A stretch of DNA of 56,136 nucleotides from Bradyrhizobium sp. (lineage in GTDB: Bacteria; Pseudomonadota; Alphaproteobacteria; Rhizobiales; Xanthobacteraceae). Positions 26,138 to 35,565 of this stretch are shown here, piece after piece; position 1 is the stretch's first letter, and each line of letters starts with the position of its first letter. The stretch lies in assembly GCF_027451485.1 (NCBI RefSeq), contig NZ_DAIDJE010000104.1, forward strand, positions 1-56,136. The letters run 5' to 3'. The position numbers and the translations under genes were made by a program. Under the pieces are notes generated by a model. The model was not told where the DNA came from. It saw only the letters and a program-made list of their open reading frames with translations, and made no database searches.

Positions 26138-27067
26138 CTACCGCGCCTCGGCGCTCTCCATCACCGGCCGCACCAGATCCCCTTCGCGCAACAGGGCGCC
26201 GGCCCGTGCGACCACGACATCGCCCTCGGTCAGGCCCTCGCGGATTTCGATCTCGCCGCCCGACGTCAGTCCCACTTCCACACGCTTGGTTTCGATCCGC
26301 GCCCGCCGCACCACCTGCACCACGGTGCCGGCGGTGCCATAGAGCACGGCGGTGAGCGGCACCGAGACGCCGCAGCTCTTGCCGGTCGTGATCATTGCGC
26401 GGCCGGAACCGTTGACGAACAGCTTGCGGTTGGTGGTGACGCCGACGAAGACCTGGCCGAGCTGGCTGTTGGGCTCGACGGTCGCGGCGATGCGGCGCAC
26501 CTTGCCTTCCACCTCGCCGCCGCCGACCAGGCGCACGCGCGCCGGCTGGTTCACGGCGACCTTCGGCAAATCCTCCGTCGACACCATCGCCACCAGGTCG
26601 AACTCGCTGCGTGCAATCACGGAGAACAACGCCTCGCCCCGCGGCGAGGCGACGGCGCCAAGGGTGGCGGTCGAGCTCAGGACAAGTCCGCCAACCGGCG
26701 ATAGCACAGCGATCGAGCCGCCTTCGGGCAAAGCGAGCCGGGCGAGCACCTGGCCGGCGGTGACGGTGTCGCCGGGCTCGGCCATGACTTCCGAAACCTT
26801 CAGCCCGGGCCGCTCGGGGCGGACAAAAGTCTCCTCGCGCGGAATCAGGGTGCCGAACGCCTCGACTACGTTGGGGAAGCAGGATTTCGCAGCTTTGAGC
26901 ACCGAGACGGCGGCGCCTTGCGGCCCTTCCTTCGCGGCGAGATCATCGGCGGCGAGGGCGGGGGATGTCGAGACGAGGGCAAGCGAAAACGAAACCGCCA
27001 CAGCATATTGCATCAGCTTTTTGGAAAAGTGCGCGGCGGCAGGGCTCATGGCAAGTCCGAAAGACAT
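26138..27067 (-). CDS. Short periplasmic adaptor (HlyD/RND type), second copy
   Basis: A 309-residue membrane-fusion-type protein with an N-terminal signal (LMQYAVAVSFSLALVSTSPALA). It has lipoyl and beta-barrel features (GDTVTAGQVLARLALPEGG, then ATVEPNSQLGQVFVGVTTN) but no long coiled-coil hairpin. It is clearly a paralogue of the adaptor at 32455-33360: both carry a cysteine at the start of the mature domain (KSCFPNVVEAFG here) and another in SCGVSVP. It is last in the minus-strand run after AsmA, unaccompanied by its own pump, so it may share the RND pump or serve elsewhere. The start at MSFGLAMSPA is a choice; another ATG lies 18 bases later. Confidence 0.84.
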   Translation of the reverse strand: MSFGLAMSPAAAHFSKKLMQYAVAVSFSLALVSTSPALAADDLAAKEGPQGAAVSVLKAAKSCFPNVVEAFGTLIPREETFVRPERPGLKVSEVMAEPGDTVTAGQVLARLALPEGGSIAVLSPVGGLVLSSTATLGAVASPRGEALFSVIARSEFDLVAMVSTEDLPKVAVNQPARVRLVGGGEVEGKVRRIAATVEPNSQLGQVFVGVTTNRKLFVNGSGRAMITTGKSCGVSVPLTAVLYGTAGTVVQVVRRARIETKRVEVGLTSGGEIEIREGLTEGDVVVARAGALLREGDLVRPVMESAEAR

Positions 27068-27206
27068 TCGCTGACCGCTTATCGTTATCAGTATGATGCT
27101 ATCACGGCTACCGCAGCTTTGCTTTCCCAATACGGCTCGGAAGCCGACGCCTCGGCCAACTCTGCCTCGTGCTGCCAACGCGTGACCGCCCCGACCATTG
27201 GACGGC

Positions 27207-29132
27207 CTACCGGCCGAACAACTGGCGCATGATGTCGTTCATCGGCCGGCTGTTCTGGTCCGGCTTGGCCGGGTCATTCTGGTCCGGCGCCGACGGATTG
27301 TTCGGAGTGCCGTTGCGCCCCTCGCTGGCTTTCAGCCCCTGCTCGATCAGGTTGCCGATGGCCGCGCCGAGACTGTCGAGGCTATTGTCGCCGGCTGTGT
27401 TGTCGCTGCCCGGTTCGCCCGGTGCGAACAGGCCCTTGCCCAACTGCTTGAGCCTGGCATAGGCCGCATCCGGATCGTCGAGAATGCCGCTGATGTCGGG
27501 ATAGATGCGAGGGTTCGTCCACGGCCCATCGACGACGACGGGAATGCCGAACGCCACCTGATCCGATTTGCGGCCCTGCCCTTCGGTGGTCATCGCCAGC
27601 TTCGGCTCGACATGCAACGCCAGCGTTTGCGCGCCGAGATCGACCGTCCCGCCGCCGGTCACCTTCACCAGGGGACCGATCAGGTTGATGTCGGCCGTTT
27701 TCCCCTGACCTTTGTCGATGCGGAACGATGCCGAAAGCTGGCTCAGGTCGGTGATCTTACCCTGACCTTCCTGCCAGCCCGACAGCGTGCCCGAGGTCAG
27801 CGAACGGATCATCTGCGCGACATTCAGCCCGCGGATGGCGCCGTCGCTGAAATTGGCGATTACCGTGCCGGAAAGATTCGACATCAGCGCCTGCTGGCTT
27901 TGGCCCTGGGAACGAACGTCGATTGTCGCTTGCAGCTTGCCGTCGAGCTTGTCGAAGCCGGCCGTACTGCTCAAGAGCGGAAGCGCGCGAACGCCGTCAA
28001 GATCGCCGCGGATCGTATAGACCGGCATATCGGGCGAGACGTCGATCTCGACGGTGCCATTCGCCTTGCCGCCATAGGCGCCGACATTCGACAGCCTGCC
28101 GTTGAGCTTGCCGCTTTGGAGCGAAGCCTCGATCGCCGCGGGTGCAAAGTGCGCACTGCCGATGTTGAACTCGTCTGCCGACAGACGCAGCTGGCCATCG
28201 ACGTAGTTGAGCCCGATCAGTTCAAAGCGATCGTTGCTCCAGGCAGCCGAAGCGTCGTCTGGCTTGGCCTGCGCTGCGGTGGCCGCGATAGCGAGGCGGC
28301 GGCAATCGAGGTCGAGTTTGAGAAGCGGCTTGTCGGCGAAATCGACCAAGGCCCAGCCGTCGAAAGTGCCGGTGCCGATCGCCCCGGAGAGATTGTTGAT
28401 GCGGAGCGTGCTGCCGCTGATGCGGACCTCGGCCTTGCCCGACACGGGCGCCTGCAGCAGGTCCGGCGCATCGAGCGAGAGCTGTACCGGGATGGCCTGT
28501 CCTGGCTGCGAGGAGTCGGGCAGCGGGGAAGTGAGATTGAATGTCAGCGGATGGCTGCCGGCGCGTGCGTTGCCGTCAAGGCTAAGATGGCGGTCCGCGC
28601 CGACGGCGGCGCGAACGCTGATGCCCGCGATGTGATCTTCTACGTGATCATGGGTATTGAAAAGCGTGACGGTGGCGTCCGACACGGTGATGCGCCTGAT
28701 GGTCGCATCGCGCGCATTGGCCGTGCCGGAGGCGGGCGCGGGCGTGGCGGTCGCTTTTGCAACCGGCCGCCGTTCTCGGTGCAGCGGAATGCGGACGGCC
28801 GGGCGATTGATCACAAGCTCAGTGATATCAGGCCGGCCCGACCACAGGCCGGCAACCGTCATGTCGGCCCGGATGCTGCCAATCGTCAGCCGGTTGCCGG
28901 TGTCTCCATCCGTTGGCACCTGCAAGGTCACCTCGCTCATGGTGATGCTGGGCGACGGCCACAGGGCGATCCTGGTCGCCCCCTTGATTGCCAGGCGGTA
29001 GCCGGTTTCGTGCTCGACCCGCCGCTCGATGGTGGAGGCCAAAAAGCCGGCGGGTATTCCGATGGTCAGGAGCAATGCCGCCACAACGACAATGCCCACA
29101 ACAACGCCGCCTGCGATTCTCAAGGCTTTCAT
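27207..29132 (-). CDS. AsmA-family envelope protein
   Basis: A 641-residue protein with one N-terminal membrane segment (ALRIAGGVVVGIVVVAALLLTIGIPAGFL) and a long periplasmic repeat-beta region. The AsmA hallmarks are the NTYR-like start after the anchor (HETGYRLAIKGATRIALWPSPSITMSEV), and the C-terminal half with GTVIANFSDGAIRGLNVAQMI and GGGTVDLGAQTLALHVEPKL. AsmA-like proteins are thought to form bridge-like lipid-handling structures between the membranes. It ends in an Asn/Pro-rich tail. It follows the RND pump on the same strand by about 185 bases. The start MKALRIAGG has GGAAGA upstream; two earlier ATGs are open. Confidence 0.9.
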   Translation of the reverse strand: MKALRIAGGVVVGIVVVAALLLTIGIPAGFLASTIERRVEHETGYRLAIKGATRIALWPSPSITMSEVTLQVPTDGDTGNRLTIGSIRADMTVAGLWSGRPDITELVINRPAVRIPLHRERRPVAKATATPAPASGTANARDATIRRITVSDATVTLFNTHDHVEDHIAGISVRAAVGADRHLSLDGNARAGSHPLTFNLTSPLPDSSQPGQAIPVQLSLDAPDLLQAPVSGKAEVRISGSTLRINNLSGAIGTGTFDGWALVDFADKPLLKLDLDCRRLAIAATAAQAKPDDASAAWSNDRFELIGLNYVDGQLRLSADEFNIGSAHFAPAAIEASLQSGKLNGRLSNVGAYGGKANGTVEIDVSPDMPVYTIRGDLDGVRALPLLSSTAGFDKLDGKLQATIDVRSQGQSQQALMSNLSGTVIANFSDGAIRGLNVAQMIRSLTSGTLSGWQEGQGKITDLSQLSASFRIDKGQGKTADINLIGPLVKVTGGGTVDLGAQTLALHVEPKLAMTTEGQGRKSDQVAFGIPVVVDGPWTNPRIYPDISGILDDPDAAYARLKQLGKGLFAPGEPGSDNTAGDNSLDSLGAAIGNLIEQGLKASEGRNGTPNNPSAPDQNDPAKPDQNSRPMNDIMRQLFGR

Positions 29133-29317
29133 GTCGGTCTTCCGGATCATCCACAGCCAGAACTTGGGGCCGCGCAGCCTGTTTCCCAAGCCCACCTGGA
29201 ACAGGAATGCGCTTCAAAGCCGCCAAAATAAATGCCGGCCGCGGCCGGATATGTGGCTTGTAACACAGTCCGGTCTCACGGCGCCGCCGCGCGAACGAGC
29301 AGCCGGGCTTCGTCGGC

Positions 29318-32300
29318 TCACTCGGCTGCCGGCGAATGGACAACGGCGTGCGGCTTGCGATCTCCGGCCGGCGTGGGGCCGTGGTCGCCGTCGAGACGGT
29401 CGCCCGACGTGATCAGCCTGCTGGCGAAGCGCCAGATCAGCTTGCCGACATCGTCCATCACCATGAACATGGCCGGCACGAAGACCAGCGACAGGATGGT
29501 CGAAAAGATCAGGCCGCCGATCACGGCAAGCGCCATTGGCGAGCGGAACTCGCCGCCGGCGCCGAATGCCAGCGCGGACGGGATCATGCCGGCGGCCATC
29601 GCGATCGTGGTCATCACGATCGGCCGGGCGCGCTTCATGCCGGCATCGATGATGGCGTCTTCCCGCGCCTTGCCCTCGCGAACGGATTCCACCGCGAATT
29701 CCACCAGCATGATCGCATTCTTGGTGACAATGCCCATCAGCATCATGATGCCGATCCAGACCGGCGTCGTGAGCTGCTTGCCGGTAATGAGCAGCGCGGC
29801 GATCGCGCCGCCGATCGAAAGCGGCAGCGAGAACAGGATCGTGATCGGTTGCAGGAACGTGCCGAACAGCAGCACCAGCACCGCGTAGACCATCATCAGG
29901 CCGGCGGTGATGGCGGAGGCAAAGTTCTCGGACAGTTCCTTGAGGCTTTCGGCATCGCCGGAGGGGCTGACCTTCACCCCCTTTGGCAGGGTCTTCATGA
30001 CCGGCAGCTCGTAGATCCTCTTGGTCGCAGTTCCGAGCGCCGCCGTGCCGACCAGATCGGCTGCGACCGTGGCCTGCCGTTCGCGGTCGTAACGGTTGAT
30101 GCTGGTCGGCCCCTGGCCCAGTTTGACGTCGGCGACCACCGACAGCGGCACACCGCCGTGTCCGCCGCCGATCGGCACCCGCAACTGCTCCAGCGTCTGC
30201 AAGTCGCCGCGCGCCGCATCCTCAAGCTGGACGCGGATCGGCACCTGGCGGTCGCCGGCGTCGAACTTGGCAAGCGCCGGACCGACATCGCCAATGGTGG
30301 CGACGCGAATGGTCTCCGATAGGCTCTCGGTGGAGACGCCGAGCCGGGCGGCAAGATCGGCGCGCGGCCGGATACGCAGCTCGGGCCGATCGAGCGCCGT
30401 TTCGGAGATGACGTTCGCGATCAGCGGAATCCGTTTCATCTGGTTGGCGAGCTCGCTCGCCACGTTGTTGACGATGTTGCTCTCGGCGCCGGTGACGACG
30501 AGCGAGACCGCGCGCAAGCCGTTTTCGTCGAGGAACCAGAAGCGGATATCGGGAACGCTTTCAAGCTCCCTGCCGATCGACAGCTCGAGCTCGCGCTGGG
30601 TGATCTTGCGTTCGGTCTTGGGCGTGTAGTTGATGATCAACGCTGCGCGGCGGACTTCGAACGTGCCGGGCGGAATCCGGCCACCATCGACGAACACGCT
30701 TCGTACTTCCGGGCGCTTGCGCAAGCGCGACACGATCTGCTCGGTGACCTTCTCGGTATAGGCAAGTTGCGAGCCGGGTGGCAGCTCGATCGCGAGCAGC
30801 GAGCGCGCGGTGTCCTGCGCCGGAAGGAAGCCCTGCGGCAACAGCGTGATGCTCCAGATCGAGGCGGCAAAAATTCCAAATCCGATCAGCACCGTGATGA
30901 AGTAGTGCTTTACCGACCAAGTCACGAGCTTCGTATAAGTCTGGAGCACCCGGCCGGGCGGCGGAATCTCGTGCGGATGGTCCTTGAGGAAATAGGCGGC
31001 CAATACCGGCGTTACGAAGCGAGCAGCGAGCAGGGAGAAGAACACCTGCACCGAAACCGTGATGCCGAATTGCTTGAAAAATTGTCCGGCGATACCAGAC
31101 ATGAAACTGGCGGGCGCAAATATCGCGATGATGGTGAGCGAGATCGCAATCACGGCAAGGCCGATCTCGTCGGCGGCCTCGAGCGCCGCGCGATAGGGCG
31201 ATTTGCCCATCCGCATGTGCCGCACGATGTTCTCGATCTCGACGATGGCGTCATCGACAAGAATGCCGGTCGAGAGCGTGATGGCGAGGAAGCTGACGAG
31301 GTTGAGGGAAAAGCCGAGAATATCCATCGCCCAGAAAGCCGGGAAGATCGACAGCGGCAGCGAAATCGCGGCGATGATGGTGGCGCGGATGTCGCGCAGG
31401 AACAAAAGCACGATGACGACGGCCAGGATCGCGCCCTCGAACAGGGTCGAGATGGCCGCCTCGTAATTGCCCTTGGTGTATCGGACCGACGTGTCGATCA
31501 GCTTGAGATCGACTTCGGGGTGGGCGATTTTAAGCTCATCGATGCGCTTCTGCACGGCGGCCGCGACCACGACGTCGCTGGCGCCTTTGGAGCGCTTGAT
31601 GCCGAGCGCTACCACCGGCTCGCCGTTGAACCGCGCAAACGTCCGCCGGTCCGCGATGGTGTCGGTCACCGTCCCAAGATCGTCGAGGCGGACTTCGCCG
31701 CCGCCCGGCAGGCTGATCATGGTTCCGGCGAGTTCATTGAGCGTCTTTGCGCCGGCGAGCGTGCGGATCGCCTGATCATTTTTTCCGATCTCGGCCCGGC
31801 CACCGGCGAGATCGACGTTGGTGCCGCGCAGGCGGCGGGAGACATCGACCGCGGTCAGGCCTGCGGCCTGCAAGCGATCGGGATCGAGCGAGACGAGAAT
31901 CTCGCGCTCGACACCGCCGATGCGCTCGACCTGGGCGACGTTGCGCACGCCCTGCAGTGCGCGTTTGACCACGTCGTCAACGAAGTAGGACAGTTGCTCC
32001 GGCGTCTTGCCGGGGGAAATCGCGGCGTAAGTGACGATTGGCAACCCGATGACATCGACGCGCTGGATCAGCGGCTCATTGACGTTCTGAGGCAGGTTGG
32101 CGCGCACGCGCGTCACCGCATCCTTGACATCGTTGAGCGCGCGGTCGGTGTTGGTTTCCAGCGCGAACTGGATCGTCGTCACCGACAGGCCGTCGGTGAT
32201 CGACGACGAGATGTGCCGTACGCCCTCGACGCCCGAGACGCCGTCTTCAATCGTCTTGGTGACCTGGGCTTCAAGTTCGGCAGGGGCGGCCCCGAACTGC

Positions 32301-32455
32301 GACACAGTAACCGAAATCACCGGGATATCGGCGCTCGGCAGCCGGGTCACCGCCAGTTTGGTGAAGCTGACCCAGCCCAACACCAGGAGAATGATCGAAA
32401 ACACGGCAGAAGGCAGCGGGTGGCGGATCGACCATGCCGAGATATTGAGAGCCAT
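29318..32455 (-). CDS. RND efflux pump, AcrB/HAE1-like inner-membrane protein
   Basis: A 1045-residue, 12-TM resistance-nodulation-division transporter. It begins with the family pattern NISAWSIRHPLPSAVFSIIL. The TM4 proton-relay aspartates are in GILVDDAIVEIEN and the TM10 lysine is in MGIVTKNAIMLVEFA. Two large periplasmic loops and the full length fit. Its ATG shares one base with the stop of the adaptor gene upstream, so adaptor and pump are co-translated. No TolC-type channel is in the window. The substrate is unknown; in this context it may be an envelope lipid or a toxic compound. Confidence 0.95.
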   Translation of the reverse strand: MALNISAWSIRHPLPSAVFSIILLVLGWVSFTKLAVTRLPSADIPVISVTVSQFGAAPAELEAQVTKTIEDGVSGVEGVRHISSSITDGLSVTTIQFALETNTDRALNDVKDAVTRVRANLPQNVNEPLIQRVDVIGLPIVTYAAISPGKTPEQLSYFVDDVVKRALQGVRNVAQVERIGGVEREILVSLDPDRLQAAGLTAVDVSRRLRGTNVDLAGGRAEIGKNDQAIRTLAGAKTLNELAGTMISLPGGGEVRLDDLGTVTDTIADRRTFARFNGEPVVALGIKRSKGASDVVVAAAVQKRIDELKIAHPEVDLKLIDTSVRYTKGNYEAAISTLFEGAILAVVIVLLFLRDIRATIIAAISLPLSIFPAFWAMDILGFSLNLVSFLAITLSTGILVDDAIVEIENIVRHMRMGKSPYRAALEAADEIGLAVIAISLTIIAIFAPASFMSGIAGQFFKQFGITVSVQVFFSLLAARFVTPVLAAYFLKDHPHEIPPPGRVLQTYTKLVTWSVKHYFITVLIGFGIFAASIWSITLLPQGFLPAQDTARSLLAIELPPGSQLAYTEKVTEQIVSRLRKRPEVRSVFVDGGRIPPGTFEVRRAALIINYTPKTERKITQRELELSIGRELESVPDIRFWFLDENGLRAVSLVVTGAESNIVNNVASELANQMKRIPLIANVISETALDRPELRIRPRADLAARLGVSTESLSETIRVATIGDVGPALAKFDAGDRQVPIRVQLEDAARGDLQTLEQLRVPIGGGHGGVPLSVVADVKLGQGPTSINRYDRERQATVAADLVGTAALGTATKRIYELPVMKTLPKGVKVSPSGDAESLKELSENFASAITAGLMMVYAVLVLLFGTFLQPITILFSLPLSIGGAIAALLITGKQLTTPVWIGIMMLMGIVTKNAIMLVEFAVESVREGKAREDAIIDAGMKRARPIVMTTIAMAAGMIPSALAFGAGGEFRSPMALAVIGGLIFSTILSLVFVPAMFMVMDDVGKLIWRFASRLITSGDRLDGDHGPTPAGDRKPHAVVHSPAAE

Positions 32456-33360
32456 CAGCGTACCTGCGTCCGGTCGTGGGCGTCGGAGAACACCGTCTTG
32501 ATCTGGTCGCCATCATGCAGCGACGAGCCGGCGTCGGCCACGACGATTTCACCGACCTCGAGGCCTTCGAGGATTTCGATCGAGGTAGCGGAGACGAGGC
32601 CTACCTTTACCTTTCGTGTTTCGATGGTGTTGCCTTTAACCACCTGAACCGTCAGGTGGTCGATGGCGGTTCGTGGAACTGCGACGCCGCAGCTGCGCTT
32701 GGCATCGATGCTCGCCTTCGCAAACATGCCGATCTTGATATCGGAACTGCCGTTGAGCGTGATCCGGACATGGCCGAGCTGGGTGTTGCGGTCGATTTTT
32801 GGCAATACCAGGCGGATGCGGCCGACAATTTCCGGGCCGTTGTCGCGGGTGATCCGGGCCGTCGCGCCGGGATTGAGTTTTGCCATTTGAACCGCTGGTA
32901 CCTCGGCATCGAGGTCGATCTCGTTGTTGACGGCAATGCGGAACATCGGTCCGGCCTGCGGCGAGGCGGGCGCACCGGCCATGGTGTTGACCTGGGTGAC
33001 GAGGCCGGCGGCGGGCGCGCGCAGCGAAATCGGGCTGCGATTCGTCCCCAGCGGCGCGGTAAGGCGCGCCAACTCCTGGTTATCGGCCACGGTCTCGCCT
33101 TCGCGGACGAACACCTCCACGACCCTCGACCCCTCCTGTTCGACTCCGGCCACGGCCTCGCGGCGCGGCACCACAAATCCAGTCACCCGCACCAGGTCCG
33201 AAAAGCAGGCGTTGGCTGATCTGGTGACGACGACCAGCGCGTTGCCGGCCGACGCCTTGGGTTCGCCATGCCGGCGATGCTCGAACCAGTACCAGCCGGC
33301 CGCGAGAAACGTGAAAAATAAAACCGCCAGCGCAGGCTTGACGTACTTGGAAGGGTTCAT
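32455..33360 (-). CDS. Short periplasmic adaptor of the RND pump
   Basis: A 301-residue adaptor with an N-terminal anchor or signal (residues 8-25), lipoyl halves (VVEVFVREGETVADNQELARL and ISLRAPAAGLVTQVN) and a beta-barrel domain. It lacks the usual long helical hairpin, so it is shorter than AcrA-type proteins. Cys52 (NACFSDLVRV) and Cys224 (RSCGVAVP) match cysteines in the paralogue at 26138-27067 and could form a disulfide or structural pair. It overlaps the pump start and follows the OmpA-family gene by 42 bases, which supports one transcript. Confidence 0.88.
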   Translation of the reverse strand: MNPSKYVKPALAVLFFTFLAAGWYWFEHRRHGEPKASAGNALVVVTRSANACFSDLVRVTGFVVPRREAVAGVEQEGSRVVEVFVREGETVADNQELARLTAPLGTNRSPISLRAPAAGLVTQVNTMAGAPASPQAGPMFRIAVNNEIDLDAEVPAVQMAKLNPGATARITRDNGPEIVGRIRLVLPKIDRNTQLGHVRITLNGSSDIKIGMFAKASIDAKRSCGVAVPRTAIDHLTVQVVKGNTIETRKVKVGLVSATSIEILEGLEVGEIVVADAGSSLHDGDQIKTVFSDAHDRTQVR

Positions 33361-33402
33361 TGCCGGGCTCGGCGCTCCTTGGTCGGGCGGACAAACGTCA
33401 AC

Positions 33403-34056
33403 TCACTTCGAGGCGGTGGTCTTGTTTTCCGTGTTGACGACTTGCACCCGGCGGTTCACCTCGGACAGCGGATGCGCGGGATCCTTCAATTTGGTCTTGC
33501 CATAGCCGACGGTGATGAGATCGGCGGCCGGGATGCCGGAGGTCTCGACCAGGTAGTGCTTGATCGAGTCTGCCCGGCGTTCCGAAAGGTTCAGATTGTA
33601 TTCCTCGCCGCCGGCGGCGTCGGTGTGACCGGCAACGATGAAGATCGACCCCTTCAGCTCGGGATTGGCGAGCGCCCGCCCCAGCGCCTGCACCGAGCGC
33701 AGTGACCTCGCGCTGATCCGGTCGGAATTGTAGTCGAAATTGATCTCCAGATCGATGTTTGGCTTGCTTTTCACGATCGCGGCGATCTGCTCACGTTCCT
33801 CCATCGACAGCGAGCGCGTCGACCGATTACGCAGCGATTGCATCAGCTTGCCTTCGGCCTCGGAAGCCGGATCACTCTGTGCCGGAGGGACCATCGAGAG
33901 GCTGCGGGTGAGCGGCTTTTTCTGCGGCGTCAGGGCCTTGAGGACCTGGTCTTCGGTGACGTCCTCGGCGTTGGCGGCGCCGAGAGAGAGTGCGGCGCCA
34001 ATGGCGAGGAGCGAAACAGCAGCAACAAAGACAATCTTTGCGGGATGCCTCGACAT
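33403..34056 (-). CDS. OmpA-family (OmpA C-terminal domain) periplasmic protein
   Basis: A 217-residue exported protein: signal peptide (residues 1-30, VAAVSLLAIGAALSLGAANA), a linker that contains TRSLSM twice (near residues 50 and 80), and a C-terminal OmpA-like peptidoglycan-binding domain with HTDAAGGEEYNLNLSERRAD and the closing NRRVQVV. It would anchor the complex to the cell wall. It sits between the second caspase-like gene (75 bases upstream) and the RND adaptor (42 bases downstream), all minus strand. Confidence 0.9.
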   Translation of the reverse strand: MSRHPAKIVFVAAVSLLAIGAALSLGAANAEDVTEDQVLKALTPQKKPLTRSLSMVPPAQSDPASEAEGKLMQSLRNRSTRSLSMEEREQIAAIVKSKPNIDLEINFDYNSDRISARSLRSVQALGRALANPELKGSIFIVAGHTDAAGGEEYNLNLSERRADSIKHYLVETSGIPAADLITVGYGKTKLKDPAHPLSEVNRRVQVVNTENKTTASK

Positions 34057-34131
34057 CGCCGATCCTCCTTAGGGCGCGTTCGTAAATCAGGCGGCTCCGT
34101 CTGCGGGAGCCTTATGGAAAGGCGTCGGATG

Positions 34132-35565
34132 TCAGTTTACGCCATAGCTAGCGAATTCCTTGACAATATTCGGGTCCATGGCCTTCGCGTTGTTGATATC
34201 GACCTCGCCATCCGAAACAGCGCCGCTACGCTGGCGCGCCAGGCCGCGCCCATATAGCGACGAGGTCAGCCGCGGATTGATGCGCAGCGCCGCATCGAAA
34301 TCGGCGATCGCGTTCTTGTTCAATCCACTTTTCAGGTTGACGAGCCCGCGGCTGTCGAGGGCATCGACAAAGTTCGGGCGCAGCCGAAGTGCTTCGTTGC
34401 AGTCCCTCAGTGCGGGTTGCAAATCTCCGATCACAGCTCGCACCCAGCATCGGTTGTTGTAGGCTTCGACGTCCCGGGAATGGAGGCGGATGGTATCGCT
34501 GAAGTCCCGGATCGCGAGGTCATACGCCCCCTTGCTGGCATAGACCTGACCGCGCCTGTAGAGGCTGCTGACGTCATCCGGGTTTTCCGCAAGCTTCTGA
34601 TTCAGGCCCTTGATGACGGGATCATCGGCGAGCGAGGGGGACGGCGGCGGCTCGTTGCCCGGAATCCTCGCCACGGGAGGTTCGGGTTGCGGCATGGCCG
34701 GCGCTTCTGTTTTCGGTGGCGCGGGCGTCTCCACGCGTGGTGCGGGCGGGGGCGGAGAGATGTCGGCGCTCTGCTGTTGCGGAGACGAAGTCGCGGGGTG
34801 CGCCCCTCGAACGAAGGAGAAGTCTTCCGCCAGCGAAGACGAAATCCACGGAACCTGTTCGCGCTGCGAAGCCCGGGTGACTCCGAGGCGGGTGCGATTG
34901 AGCGTCTCTTCCGCCGTCAGGTTCGGAACCCGCATTTCCTTGAGCAGTTCCTGAACGAACAGGCTGTGATCGCCGCCATTGTCCGATACCACCGAACTGA
35001 GCGCCGCAGAATACATCACCAGCGAGCCATTGGGCGCGATCACCGGCGCGAGCCCGGCCGAAGCGCTGCGAAATCGTCGTTCGTAAGGATTTCGCCGCGA
35101 AGCATCGATCAGGGCGATCTTGACGCGGGCGCCGCGGTTGTTGATTTCGCCGAGGATGGTCTCGAGGCTGAAACCGTCGCGCCGCACATCCGCCTCGGTC
35201 CAGATCTGGGCATCGACCGGAATCATGAAGCTCTGGCGGTTGGACTGGATGCCGTAGCCGCTGAAGAAGATCAGCGCCACGCTGCCCGGCTTGATCTGGC
35301 TGTACAGGCGATCCAGCGCCTTGCGCATTCCGTCGTTGGTCAAATTCTCGCCGGTCTCGACGGTGAATCCGTCACGCTTGAGTTCGTCGGCGACGCTCCG
35401 CGCGTCATTCACCGGCTCTTTCAATGGCGCATCTGCGTCGGGGTACTTCGCATTGCCGATGACGAGCGCCATCCGGTCGGCGGCGGCCGCAGCCGAAGCG
35501 AGGTTCGGGACGAACAAAAGAGCCAAAAGACTCAAAAGAGCCAGCAAAGAAGGGCGGATACTCAT
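34132..35565 (-). CDS. Caspase-like protein with Tyr/Ser dyad and C-terminal TPR repeats
   Basis: A 477-residue exported protein. It has a signal peptide (residues 1-28), a p20-like caspase domain (31-270), a proline-rich linker (about 275-320) and tetratricopeptide repeats (325-460: SSLYRRGQVYASKGAYDLAI, AYNNRCWVRAVIGDLQPAL and following). The expected catalytic His is Tyr104 (FFSGYGIQSN) and the Cys is Ser156 (IDASRRNPY), the same pair of changes as the homologue at 25131-26003, with which it shares VRRDG and RRNPYERRFR. TPRs point to protein-protein contacts. It heads the run that includes OmpA, adaptor, RND pump, AsmA and a second adaptor. Confidence 0.9.
   Translation of the reverse strand: MSIRPSLLALLSLLALLFVPNLASAAAAADRMALVIGNAKYPDADAPLKEPVNDARSVADELKRDGFTVETGENLTNDGMRKALDRLYSQIKPGSVALIFFSGYGIQSNRQSFMIPVDAQIWTEADVRRDGFSLETILGEINNRGARVKIALIDASRRNPYERRFRSASAGLAPVIAPNGSLVMYSAALSSVVSDNGGDHSLFVQELLKEMRVPNLTAEETLNRTRLGVTRASQREQVPWISSSLAEDFSFVRGAHPATSSPQQQSADISPPPPAPRVETPAPPKTEAPAMPQPEPPVARIPGNEPPPSPSLADDPVIKGLNQKLAENPDDVSSLYRRGQVYASKGAYDLAIRDFSDTIRLHSRDVEAYNNRCWVRAVIGDLQPALRDCNEALRLRPNFVDALDSRGLVNLKSGLNKNAIADFDAALRINPRLTSSLYGRGLARQRSGAVSDGEVDINNAKAMDPNIVKEFASYGVN

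Noticed and set aside
27198..29231. Long plus-strand frame antisense to the AsmA gene
   Set aside because: Composition is unlike protein and the minus-strand AsmA domain pattern is clear.
30767..32647. Long plus-strand frame antisense to the RND pump
   Set aside because: Charged low-complexity translation; the RND motifs are on the minus strand.
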